Assembly (NCBI GenBank): GCA_043769295.1
Contig: JAYVJL010000117.1
Location: forward strand, 1-40,616
Origin: Aalborgiella sp043769295
GTDB taxonomy: Bacteria; Pseudomonadota; Gammaproteobacteria; Burkholderiales; Burkholderiaceae_C
Direction of reading: 5' to 3'
Length of the DNA stretch: 40,616 nucleotides
A program made the translations under genes and the position numbers. Below are positions 17,401-24,088 of this stretch, one piece after another (the stretch's first letter is position 1; every line of letters starts with the position of its first letter). The notes beneath the pieces are model-generated. The model was not told the DNA's origin, ran no database searches, and worked only from the letters and a program-made list of their open reading frames with translations.

Positions 17401-17615
17401 TGTAAGTTACCACTCCAGTCCGCCGAACTGTAGTCTACGGCATAGAGTTTTTCAGTTCCTGACGATATGATAAATTTCGATACGGCAGGTTGCGCCACAT
17501 AGCCTATAGGTTGTATGTCTGGGTCAAACGTTACCGCCGCAAACACGGCGACAAGACCCAGCGCACCCGCAGTCAATGTCAGTGCGCCAAATATTTTTTT
17601 ATTTTTTGAATACAT
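14436..17615 (-). CDS. pilY1: Type IV pilus tip/assembly protein PilY1
   Basis: The 1059-residue product begins with a signal peptide (about 1-27). It then has the PilY1 beta-propeller (about residues 150-560): INVLGDIIHSTPVHW, VFVGANDGMLHAINADDG and the calcium-binding loop DSNGDGKKD near residue 381. No von Willebrand A domain precedes the propeller, unlike long PilY1 proteins, and several hundred unrecognised residues follow it. The C-terminus is Thr-rich then Gly-rich (14519-14700), ending RINWRELQR. PilY1 works at the pilus tip in adhesion and in priming assembly with the minor pilins. The start at 17615 has AGGAAA 7 nt upstream; an upstream ATG (17657) would overlap pilX and bury the signal peptide. 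Confidence 0.9.
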   Translation of the reverse strand: MYSKNKKIFGALTLTAGALGLVAVFAAVTFDPDIQPIGYVAQPAVSKFIISSGTEKLYAVDYSSADWSGNLHSYNLSSTGTIATDASGAEIDNWVGGAAAKINAQNYDTGRKIVTFSGTTGVPFRWSSGITAAQKAVLDPTTLATATTSDVLNYIRGDISKQANQATPGPYRTRINVLGDIIHSTPVHWNDGTNKTVFVGANDGMLHAINADDGTERFAYVPSMLMPRLGQLSNPAYTHKYYVDGRLDVRKFTTTSGTTTTSQTLLVGALGAGGRGLFGLDVTNAAATSEADAASKILWEKTNTSTGFANLGHTYGAPTFLTLPDGTNAVAVGNGYNNTGNGRASLFLINAATGALIKEIDTDSSIGTITAPNGLSTPTLWDSNGDGKKDTAYAGDIDGNLWKFSLVSPYAVTKLHTTSPAQAITTAPSVIAHPLGGYMVNFVTGRMLTPGDKTNADTHYAYGIWDGAPAGNNTLLTQTLTERSYILGTLPERVRTATNNLPDWFATHKGWKTPLPIGGERLVGDGALIKDSVFMFLSTNPTITPNATPPGENWWMQLNALTGGDNGTVQFDLNKDGAYNASDAVTVGTDSLKPVGWNLGGGVRSQLIQLSVGNNYVFQSNYDKNSAASNPPLPPDTTNTVVTNTVGRGVSGGHFDEDIYYGTGSFPTSITGAGRSAQHTHEYDDKYDVTGVNMLNASDVNFNLIKAIPSKTTQFKVLAQNQYLNPAVRIHIKGNPSYVYNVNAGYIDIKNFITSATLDVTDINQVPTYNQNSIDSLAINMPPDAFAQKDWWGGALGLPADVRVGLHPTQTGCVNKSAGSTDGNMYQPVIPPTTLTATGNGTLGYGAGTTAVTATGVRHNGALVIQIIKDDTPNSAIEMSVPGQPQYGWRVKSASVSTYVLAEYTTFWHHPNGKCYGVLGWTKLAPQDLGSGSAVTPAAGSTDPKVGAFGGVPVTTAPGTLTYPPVSTAVNNSNGTTTTTTVTVTVKTNADGSTTTTTKTDTTTTYTSGGGGNGGGGGVTTGGGLGGGGGGGSTCTTFASGVCGQGSALGRINWRELQR

Positions 17616-17650
17616 GGTGATTTTCCTGAAGGCAATAAACTTGAATAAAT

Positions 17651-18211
17651 TTAGCAACCATCTGCCGCTCGGTCGGATTGGTATCGGTACATGGCATGGA
17701 CGAAAACATCAGCAGCATCTCTACCCAAACCGCGCGCAGTCACGCTGAGCAGGCCTTTGCTGCAGGGTACGGTGCTATTGGGGCGGGTGGGTCGCGTGAT
17801 GAATTCGACGATATATCTTGGCTGAGTATCCACACCACTCAATGTCGCACCATTGGTCAGGGTTTTGGTTGCATCGTTCCAATCAACACTCTTCCACTTC
17901 AGCGGCGTAGAAGAAGACGGAGCCATGTAAAAACCACTGGGAAGCGTGCTCGGGTAGCTGTCAAAATTGCTGGTAAAAGCGGCGCCAGTAAATAAAGTGA
18001 CTTCAGCATTTCGAAGCACCGCTTCAGCGGCTTGTAGCGCAACTTGGCGATTTCTCGCATTGGCGGCCATACGCTCTTCAAGCGTGCCTGTGCGCAACGC
18101 TGCGAGCACGATCATCGACAGCACCAATAAAAATATCAAACTGGTCAATAAAATCGCACCAGATTGTTTTTGCGAGTTGAGTTTATGTTTGTGATGAGTC
18201 ATGGCATTCAC
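17651..18211 (-). CDS. pilX: Minor pilin assembly protein PilX
   Basis: A 186-residue PilX. Its conserved N-terminal segment QSGAILLTSLIFLLVLSMIV forms the membrane helix, followed by AALRTGTLEERMAANARNRQ and ALQAAEAVLRNAE, a strong PilX signature. It is a minor pilin of the priming complex with PilV, PilW, FimT/FimU and PilE. The ATG at 18211 overlaps the pilW stop by 4 nt; a second ATG lies three codons later. The soluble domain is not recognisable beyond the helix, as is usual for these proteins. Confidence 0.9.
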   Translation of the reverse strand: MNAMTHHKHKLNSQKQSGAILLTSLIFLLVLSMIVLAALRTGTLEERMAANARNRQVALQAAEAVLRNAEVTLFTGAAFTSNFDSYPSTLPSGFYMAPSSSTPLKWKSVDWNDATKTLTNGATLSGVDTQPRYIVEFITRPTRPNSTVPCSKGLLSVTARGLGRDAADVFVHAMYRYQSDRAADGC

Positions 18212-19092
18212 AGCGCTTGGTTTCTGACGGTAAATGTAGAGGTATAGACTTGGCGCAAGAACCCATCTGCCGAAGTTACCGTTTCGCCGTTAAATGTGTA
18301 TGTTTGGCTATTGTTGGCTGTGATGCCATTACTTGGGCCTCTCACAAGTAAGCTCACCCTAACTGCTGCAACACTTGACCACTGGGCAGTAGTCGCGACA
18401 GAAGTAGCAGGGTCTGCTGCCGCTGCAGTTGCCGCCGGCAAATAGGTGGTAATCGCGCCCGTTGCATCGCGCAGACCATAAGTAACCTGCATGCGCTCAA
18501 TGTTGTCAACAACAACGCCGCCCGCTGCTGCGCTAGCTGCTGCGGTACCGCATAGCAACCCACGGGTAGCATCAATACTAAAAACATATTCCACCACGGC
18601 AGTATTAACAGGAATTACCCCAGTAGTTGTATCGACATTGTTGTTGGAAACAATAACAGCACCCGCACAATTGGCTTCAGAGCCTCTGATAGGGTTGGTG
18701 ACATGCGCTATCCAAGTCGGGTCGTGCCTAATCGTTAAAGTGTCTGATGGCGCAGTGGCTGCGCCTGTCGCGCCAAAAGCAACGCCACCATCTGTCCCAG
18801 TCATTGCACCAATATTGTTGGCTGGATCAACGTACAGTGCTTGCTTGACGTCCAATCTAAAACCAGCCTGACGCACGGCTTTGCCGATTATTTCCATAGC
18901 ATTGCGACCGCTTTCTTCCATGCGCGATAGGTCGTCATGCGTACGGCTGATTTGCCGGCTACCAAGATAAAAGTATGTCAAAGTGCCCAACAAAATAAGC
19001 CCAATCACCATAGAGATCATCAGTTCGACCAAACCCATGCCGCGCTGGCTGCTACGAGGTTGTAATTTTTGCATAGTTAGATGAGTGTTCAT
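18208..19092 (-). CDS. pilW: Minor pilin PilW
   Basis: A 294-residue protein with a type III prepilin-like leader (RGMGLVELMISMVIGLILLG) and the downstream PilW pattern YFYLGSRQISRTHDDLSRMEE and GRNAMEIIGKAVRQAGFR. The larger size fits PilW, which sits near the pilus tip. The ATG at 19092 overlaps the pilV stop by 4 nt. The C-terminal domain is Ala/Thr-rich with GTTTGVIP-like turns and is otherwise uncharacterised. Confidence 0.91.
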   Translation of the reverse strand: MNTHLTMQKLQPRSSQRGMGLVELMISMVIGLILLGTLTYFYLGSRQISRTHDDLSRMEESGRNAMEIIGKAVRQAGFRLDVKQALYVDPANNIGAMTGTDGGVAFGATGAATAPSDTLTIRHDPTWIAHVTNPIRGSEANCAGAVIVSNNNVDTTTGVIPVNTAVVEYVFSIDATRGLLCGTAAASAAAGGVVVDNIERMQVTYGLRDATGAITTYLPAATAAAADPATSVATTAQWSSVAAVRVSLLVRGPSNGITANNSQTYTFNGETVTSADGFLRQVYTSTFTVRNQAL

Positions 19093-19571
19093 AAACGGGT
19101 CTGTACGATGACCTGTTGGCTGGTTCTGCCCGTCGTTGCGCCGTTGCCAGAGCCGGGAGCAGTCCCGTCACCAGAAGCGCGGGCATCATTCCACTGCACA
19201 ACTACTGTCACCTGGGTTGCGTCTGCCATCGTTACAGAGCCTGTACCGGACGGCATTGCAGCAGCTAAAGCAGTGCGCCATTGCGTTAAATCGTTCAAAA
19301 CTACAGCATTACCTGCGGTGGGTAGCGCGGCACCTAAAGCCAAGTTGTAAGCATAAGGAGCCGTTTCAGCAGTCGTCCTGTTGGCGCGCATGCGATCGAT
19401 GATGTCATTGGCAAGCACACTTGCTTGCGTACGTGCATACGAGCTTTGGTTATTTCTCATGCTGTTAACAATGACACCCGCAATGCCCAAGAGTCCGAAA
19501 CTGATGATGACCATGGTCACCAGTACTTCGATTAAAGAAAAGCCTTTTTGTTGTTGCATAACGTCCTTCAA
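19089..19571 (-). CDS. pilV: Minor pilin PilV
   Basis: A 160-residue minor pilin. The cleavage motif QKG/FSLIEVLVTMVIISFG and the following LLGIAGVIVNSMRNNQSSYARTQAS...DIIDRMRANR are diagnostic for PilV. Starts at 19571 or at the ATG four codons later both give plausible leaders. It begins 1 nt after the fimT stop and overlaps pilW by 4 nt, so the whole operon is translationally coupled. Confidence 0.91.
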   Translation of the reverse strand: MKDVMQQQKGFSLIEVLVTMVIISFGLLGIAGVIVNSMRNNQSSYARTQASVLANDIIDRMRANRTTAETAPYAYNLALGAALPTAGNAVVLNDLTQWRTALAAAMPSGTGSVTMADATQVTVVVQWNDARASGDGTAPGSGNGATTGRTSQQVIVQTRL

Positions 19572-19572
19572 A

Positions 19573-20148
19573 TTAAGGGCATGTTGCCTGGGTAATGCGT
19601 GCTCGACTAGTACCTGTAGTCAAGACAATAGTGCGCCCAGCCATTGCGGTATCCAGGCTGCACAATCCGAATGTTCCACCTTGCATGCTGCCGTCAGCTT
19701 GTTGCGCCTGGCCAGTTGATACGTAGGAGACATAATTGGGTAAGTTGCCCACTAACGTACTGCCGCCAGTCAAAGCGCCGTGTACTTTTAAAATGGTGTC
19801 AGCTCCATCAAGGTTGCCTGGAGTCCCACCATCAACAAATACGATCCAGCCAGACTGCCAACTACCACTGCTACCAGCTGTAATGTTACAGGTTGCTCCA
19901 TCAATGCTCTTGCACGCAGACACACGGGTGTTGCGCTTGACAGCCTCAGAGCGAGTGAATTCCAGTGTGGTCAAAAACTCATTGGCTTGCGTTGTCATAC
20001 GTGAATTTACGACGAGTGTTTGATAGCTTGGCAGCGCAATGGCTGTCAAAATGCCGACAATGGCAATAGTTACCATCAGCTCAGTCAGCGTAAAGCCACC
20101 TAGACGTAGCTTGCGCTTTGGATATCGAACAAAAGATGGCCAAAACAT
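19573..20148 (-). CDS. fimT: Minor pilin FimT/FimU (GspH family)
   Basis: The 191-residue product has the prepilin helix LGG/FTLTELMVTIAIVGILTA followed by the GspH/FimT signature LVVNSRMTTQANEFLTTLEFTRSEAVKRN. FimT-type minor pilins start the pilus-priming complex and in some species bind DNA during natural transformation; which role applies here is not shown by the sequence. It is the first gene of fimT-pilV-pilW-pilX-pilY1-pilE. No clear Shine-Dalgarno precedes the ATG at 20148. A putative promoter with an embedded palindrome lies 47-74 nt upstream. Confidence 0.9.
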   Translation of the reverse strand: MFWPSFVRYPKRKLRLGGFTLTELMVTIAIVGILTAIALPSYQTLVVNSRMTTQANEFLTTLEFTRSEAVKRNTRVSACKSIDGATCNITAGSSGSWQSGWIVFVDGGTPGNLDGADTILKVHGALTGGSTLVGNLPNYVSYVSTGQAQQADGSMQGGTFGLCSLDTAMAGRTIVLTTGTSRARITQATCP

Positions 20149-20194
20149 AGGTTGATTGTTTAATGAGGTCTATTAATGAAAGTAGCTAAACTTG

Positions 20195-20222
20195 ATTATC
20201 TGTAACTAAATCGTTACAACAA
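20195..20222 (-). promoter_or_regulatory. Putative promoter of the minor-pilin operon with a palindrome in its spacer
   Basis: On the minus strand, TTGTTG (20222-20217) and GATAAT (20200-20195) are separated by 16 nt, a plausible sigma-70 promoter about 47 nt before fimT. A perfect inverted repeat TGTAAC-N6-GTTACA (20201-20218) occupies essentially the whole spacer, where a repressor or a DNA-distorting activator would bind. The inverted repeat is directly visible; the promoter and regulator roles are inferred. Confidence 0.45.
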
Positions 20223-20247
20223 GCCCGTTCATCACCAAAAACCGACC

Positions 20248-20269
20248 ATTTGTCTTGAATTAGACAAAT
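20248..20269. promoter_or_regulatory. Perfect 8-bp inverted repeat upstream of the pilin operon
   Basis: ATTTGTCT-TGAATT-AGACAAAT lies between nrdR and fimT, about 30 nt upstream of the TGTAAC palindrome and 20 nt after the nrdR stop. It has no T tract, so it is a poor intrinsic terminator. It could be an operator for the pilin operon or an RNA 3'-end stem for nrdR. Confidence 0.5.
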
Positions 20270-20288
20270 TCCGTGACAAATTTCGCAG

Positions 20289-20738
20289 CTATTTACGCAC
20301 CTCATCCACTAATGCCTTGAACTCGTCAATATCCTCAAAGCTGCGATACACACTGGCAAAGCGCACATAGGCCACTTTGTCGAGCTTGCGCAGTTCGCGC
20401 ATGACCATTTCGCCCAAACGGCTGGAGGCGATTTCGCGTTCGCCCAAGTTCAGCAGTTTTTCTTCAATCCGCTCCATGGCGCTGTCGATTTGCTCGGTGC
20501 TGACAGGGCGTTTGCGCAAGGCAAGGTTGAAAGACGCGACCAGCTTGGCATGCTCGTAGTCGATACGGCGGCCGTCTTTTTTGACCACTGTTGGGAAGTT
20601 GAGATCGGGGCGCTCATAGGTGGTGAAGCGCTTTTCGCAGGCGGCGCATTGGCGGCGTCTGCGGATGAAGCCACCGTCTTCAGACTCACGCGTTTCGACC
20701 ACTTGGGTGTCAGTGTGACTGCAGAAGGGGCATTTCAT
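20289..20738 (-). CDS. nrdR: Transcriptional repressor NrdR (ribonucleotide reductase regulator)
   Basis: The 149-residue product has an N-terminal zinc ribbon (C3/C6 in MKCPFC, C31/C34 in QCAAC) and an ATP-cone domain (VVKKDGRRIDYEHAKLVASF...). NrdR senses ATP/dATP and represses ribonucleotide reductase operons. I chose the ATG at 20738, the standard MKCPFC N-terminus; an upstream ATG at 20801 would read through a GC-rich repeat and add 21 unrelated residues. It lies downstream of glyA on the same strand, a common pairing in betaproteobacteria. Confidence 0.96.
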   Translation of the reverse strand: MKCPFCSHTDTQVVETRESEDGGFIRRRRQCAACEKRFTTYERPDLNFPTVVKKDGRRIDYEHAKLVASFNLALRKRPVSTEQIDSAMERIEEKLLNLGEREIASSRLGEMVMRELRKLDKVAYVRFASVYRSFEDIDEFKALVDEVRK

Positions 20739-20745
20739 GGGTTGA

Positions 20746-20833
20746 CCAAGCGCCGCGCTGGGCCGCCCCGAGCAAGCGTGCACCCCCTCGGGGGGCAGCA
20801 CAACACACGAAGTGGTAAGCGTGGGGGCAGCAT
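20746..20833 (-). repeat. GC-rich intergenic repeat-like element between glyA and nrdR
   Basis: The segment includes CCCCCTCGGGGGG, a tight hairpin, and two copies of GGGGGCAGC (about 20792 and 20822). I recall very similar elements (CCCCCTCGGGGGGCAGCG...) in intergenic DNA of many Comamonadaceae; that is memory, not a search. Only one copy is visible here. The hairpin may act as an mRNA stabiliser or attenuator between glyA and nrdR. Confidence 0.55.
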
Positions 20834-20834
20834 G

Positions 20835-22094
20835 TTAGCCGTAAACAGGAAAACGTGCGGTCAAGGCGTTGACTTTGGTACGAACGGCTTCGATGTTGGC
20901 AGGGTCGCGCGGGTTGTCCAGCACGTCAGCGATCAAATGCGCGGTGGCGCGGGCTTCTTCGTCCTTGAAGCCACGGGTGGTCATGGCGGGGGTGCCAATG
21001 CGCACACCGCTGGTGACCATCGGTTTCTCGGGGTCGTTCGGGATGGCATTTTTGTTGATGGTCATGTGGGCGCTGCCCAAGACCGCTTCGGCTTCCTTGC
21101 CGGTGATGCCGTGCTTCCATGTTGAACTCGCGCGCAGATCGACCAGCATGACGTGGGATTCAGTACGGCCACTGACGATACGCAAGCCGCGTGAAACCAG
21201 GGTTTCAGCAATGATCTGGGCATTTTTCAGGACTTGCTGTTGGTAGGTTTTGAAGCTCGGGTCCAGCGCTTCTTTAAAAGCTACCGCTTTAGCGGCAATC
21301 ACGTGCATCAGCGGGCCGCCTTGCAGGCCGGGGAAGATGGCGCTGTTGATGGCTTTTTCGTGGATGGATTTCATCAAAATGATGCCACCACGGGGGCCGC
21401 GCAGGCTCTTATGGGTGGTGGAGGTGACCACGTCGGCGTACGGCACGGGGTTGGGATAGACGCCAGCGGCGATCAAACCGGCATAGTGCGCCATGTCAAC
21501 CATGAAAATCGCACCCACATCTTTCGCGACTTTGGCGAATCGTTCAAAATCTATAGCAAGAGAATAAGCAGATGCACCGGCTATGATCAGTTTTGGCTTG
21601 GATTCATGGGCTTTTCGCTCCATCGCGTCGTAGTCGATGGCTTCATTGGCATCGAGACCGTAGCTGACCACATTGAACCACTTGCCGCTGATGTTGAGCG
21701 GCATGCCGTGGGTCAAATGACCGCCTTCGGCCAGGCTCATGCCCATGATGGTGTCGCCGGGCTTCAAAAACGCCAAAAAGACGGCTTCGTTGGCCGATGC
21801 GCCGCAATGCGGTTGTACGTTGGCGGCTTCAGCACCAAAAATCTGTTTGACGCGGTCAATCGCCAGTTGCTCGGCCACATCCACATACTCGCAGCCACCG
21901 TAGTAGCGCTTGCCTGGATAGCCTTCGGCGTATTTGTTGGTCAACTGGCTGCCTTGCGCGGCCATGACAGCGGGGGAGGCGTAGTTTTCAGAGGCAATCA
22001 GCTCAATGTGCAGCTCTTGGCGGGCGTTTTCAGCCACAATCGCTGCGTACAGCTCAGGGTCGGTTTGTTCTACAAGAATAGTGCGGTTGTACAT
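20835..22094 (-). CDS. glyA: Serine hydroxymethyltransferase
   Basis: A 419-residue PLP enzyme that interconverts serine and glycine with tetrahydrofolate as one-carbon acceptor. Motifs are ELIASENYASPAVMAAQGS, YPGKRYYGGCEYVD, DMAHYAGLIAAG and the Schiff-base lysine K229 in TSTTHKSLRGPRGG. Length is normal. It is followed by nrdR (96 nt) and preceded by a 287-nt leader region with two hairpins. The segment LIIAGASAYSLAIDF is the usual SHMT motif. Confidence 0.97.
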   Translation of the reverse strand: MYNRTILVEQTDPELYAAIVAENARQELHIELIASENYASPAVMAAQGSQLTNKYAEGYPGKRYYGGCEYVDVAEQLAIDRVKQIFGAEAANVQPHCGASANEAVFLAFLKPGDTIMGMSLAEGGHLTHGMPLNISGKWFNVVSYGLDANEAIDYDAMERKAHESKPKLIIAGASAYSLAIDFERFAKVAKDVGAIFMVDMAHYAGLIAAGVYPNPVPYADVVTSTTHKSLRGPRGGIILMKSIHEKAINSAIFPGLQGGPLMHVIAAKAVAFKEALDPSFKTYQQQVLKNAQIIAETLVSRGLRIVSGRTESHVMLVDLRASSTWKHGITGKEAEAVLGSAHMTINKNAIPNDPEKPMVTSGVRIGTPAMTTRGFKDEEARATAHLIADVLDNPRDPANIEAVRTKVNALTARFPVYG

Positions 22095-22151
22095 GTGTCA
22101 GTCCATTCACGATGATTAATCAGGCAATAGGCCCTGTCTAGACCACGTTCA

Positions 22152-22169
22152 CGGGCTATTTCCAGCCCG
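22152..22169 (-). other. Hairpin in the glyA upstream region
   Basis: CGGGCT-ATTTCC-AGCCCG, a perfect 6-bp stem, 58-75 nt upstream of the glyA start. It may be part of a structured 5' leader. I could not match it to the glycine, tetrahydrofolate or SAM riboswitch consensus by eye. Function unknown. Confidence 0.35.
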
Positions 22170-22333
22170 GGAGTGACATAAAACAAGGACTGCCCAGGCG
22201 AACGGCTGAACACCGACGGTCAGTTTAAAAAACCAAACCCATCAGCGGCACGCTTCCCAGTGGTTGTTGCACTTGGTTGATGAACAGTGAGGTTGAACAG
22301 CCAAAGCGCGAAAAGAGCCCACATCAGTAAAAT

Positions 22334-22352
22334 GCCTTCAAAAACTGAAGGC
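22334..22352 (-). terminator. Possible terminator after the lytic transglycosylase gene
   Basis: On the minus strand GCCTTCA-GTTTT-TGAAGGC is followed by ATTTTACT, a short U-rich tail. It lies 30 nt after the transglycosylase stop and would separate it from glyA. The U tract is weak. Confidence 0.5.
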
Positions 22353-22381
22353 GTCCTACTTATCGCCAGTCGCGTACCGTC

Positions 22382-23416
22382 CTAGTGTAGCAAAGACAGC
22401 GCAGGATGTGTCAAAAGGGCGATTTTCTCGCCACCAACGGCGACTGAAGGCATGGCGGGTGCTACCACGGGGATGATGCTGGGTTGTTCCGCTTGTTGGG
22501 CAGGCGTCAGCGCTGGCGTTCCTGCGCTGGCTCGCATCGGGGCTGGGCGACCTGTCGCCACCTGGTGCAAGCGAGAATACTCCGCAATGACTTTGGCTGC
22601 ATAGCCGCCATCGCCTTCCATGTTGGCTGCGCCGACATAATGTTTCAGGCCCCCTTCAACCGAACCCGCGCGGGAAATGCTTTCTTGCAACACCTTGACG
22701 CCCACCCGCAGGTTGGTCAACGGATCAAAGGCGGCGAGTTTGCCACCAAAGTTTTCGTACTTGTCGCTGTGGATTTTTGTCATTACCTGCATCAATCCTT
22801 GCGCACCCACAGGGCTTTGGGCAAAGGGGTTGAAGCCGGATTCAATCGCCATGATGGCCAAAATCAAAGTCGGGTCGAGTTTTGCCTTTGTACCGATGGC
22901 ATAGGCCTCGGCGACCAAAGCGCTGATGGGCTCTGGCGCGACGCGGTATTTTTTGCTCAGCCAGAAGGCCACGGCGGCCTGCTGTTTGGGCAAATCGGCG
23001 GGGTCGGTCGCGGTGGCGCGGTCGCTGGCATCCAAGTCGGGTGCTGCAATGTCAGCCTCAGGCTTGGCGGGCTCTACGGCGGCAAAGACGCTGTGGCGTA
23101 CCTGTAACCAGCCCAACAACTCCTGCTCACCTGATTTGCGCAGGTCAGGGCGGGCTAGCAGGACGAAGCAGACGATGGCAAAAGCCACGCCCAACAAAGC
23201 AAAGCCATTGTGGGTGATTTCAACGAAACCATCGGTGGTGTCGCGTGCGACGGTGCGCAGGCTTTGGCTGATTTTTTGCAGGCCATTTTGCAGCGAACCC
23301 AGGTTCGCGGTTTGCAAACTTGCATTTGCAGGGTTAGACAGTGCTTTCAAAGCTTCTCCTCTTCTTTTGTGGCCACGGCTGCAACTTGTTTTTAGTTTTT
23401 GCAAGCGTGGTCCCAT
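22382..23416 (-). CDS. Membrane-anchored lytic transglycosylase (SLT/goose-lysozyme-like domain)
   Basis: A 344-residue protein with a basic N-terminus, one transmembrane helix at about 72-92 (GFALLGVAFAIVCFVLLA), and a transglycosylase SLT domain at about 160-290. The catalytic glutamate lies in LAIMAIESGFNPFAQS, followed by GAQGLMQVM and the YVGA segment. Such enzymes cleave the MurNAc-GlcNAc bond of peptidoglycan, forming an anhydro end. The C-terminal 50 residues are Pro/Ala-rich and probably disordered. The nearest named relatives are MltC/Slt-type; I would not assign a symbol. It is monocistronic, with a possible terminator before glyA. Confidence 0.88.
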   Translation of the reverse strand: MGPRLQKLKTSCSRGHKRRGEALKALSNPANASLQTANLGSLQNGLQKISQSLRTVARDTTDGFVEITHNGFALLGVAFAIVCFVLLARPDLRKSGEQELLGWLQVRHSVFAAVEPAKPEADIAAPDLDASDRATATDPADLPKQQAAVAFWLSKKYRVAPEPISALVAEAYAIGTKAKLDPTLILAIMAIESGFNPFAQSPVGAQGLMQVMTKIHSDKYENFGGKLAAFDPLTNLRVGVKVLQESISRAGSVEGGLKHYVGAANMEGDGGYAAKVIAEYSRLHQVATGRPAPMRASAGTPALTPAQQAEQPSIIPVVAPAMPSVAVGGEKIALLTHPALSLLH

Positions 23417-24088
23417 ATCAAGCGGGTATGCGGGTCATCGTGCTATCCTTTTTATGACGATGGACCTTGCCGGACGTCGGCAACGAATTCGGGTAATCCC
23501 TAGTTTTTTCAGGATGCGCGAATTCTAATTGCAGTCCAAAGACTAGGTCAAGCATATCAAATAGGTTTTATATTCTAAATGGTCATCATTTAGCTGTGTA
23601 TTTATCCATATTTTTAGATGAAAACGGTGGATTTAAAACTTATTTACTATCTGCTTCAAAAATATTTTTCAAAGGTGAGCGGATATCGTTCACTATAAAA
23701 ATCAGAGCGCCGAGTGACGGTTTACCCCTAGAAGAGAGGGCTGCAAGCGTGATCTGGGCCTCGAAGGGAGTAGAGGTCAGCACAAAAAAAGTAGCCGCTT
23801 TTCGATATTTGTTGCTTGGCTTGGCTGCATACTTGAAAACAGGCCGTTGCTAAGTTGTAAAAAGATGCAATTGACGTCAAAGATTCATTTATTTCTGTTA
23901 GAAAACGTTTTTTGATGAAAAATCCTGTGCAAATGAGCCATATCACTTGATATTTTCATGAGATTGACGCTTTGGGCGCGTATTGCACACAAAACCCAGC
24001 GAAAATAGACACCTTTCACCGCATTGATTCCCTGAGCCCAAGGGCGGCTTCTGAGGGGATGTGGTGACACACTTACTATATATAAGAC
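23417..24088. other. 672-nt low-GC stretch without a confident gene
   Basis: This stretch, between the divergent transglycosylase and DUF349 genes, is clearly richer in A+T than its flanks, especially 23520-23900. It must hold the promoters for both genes. I find only one modest open frame (GTG start, 23596-23853). There are no tRNA-like, terminator-like or repeat elements I can name. Confidence 0.6.
23596..23853 (+). CDS. Possible small protein of unknown function (85 codons, GTG start)
   Basis: A GTG-initiated frame of 85 codons in the low-GC stretch. There is no good Shine-Dalgarno, and codon use is more A/T-rich than in the neighbours. The middle (GERISFTIKIRAPSDGLPLE then AASVIWASKGVEV) faintly recalls the strand pattern of PilZ-like domains, but the diagnostic RxxxR and D/NxSxxG motifs are absent, so I do not assign that family. 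It may be a gene remnant or a chance frame. Confidence 0.25.
   Translation: MYLSIFLDENGGFKTYLLSASKIFFKGERISFTIKIRAPSDGLPLEERAASVIWASKGVEVSTKKVAAFRYLLLGLAAYLKTGRC

Noticed and set aside
21549..21595. A further TAGCCGGCG-like repeat on the minus strand inside glyA (ATAGCCGGTGCATCTGCTTA ...).
   Set aside because: About three quarters of the bases match copy 3, but the encoded segment LIIAGASAYSLAIDF is the normal SHMT motif (GFSAYSGVVDW in E. coli), so ordinary protein conservation explains it.
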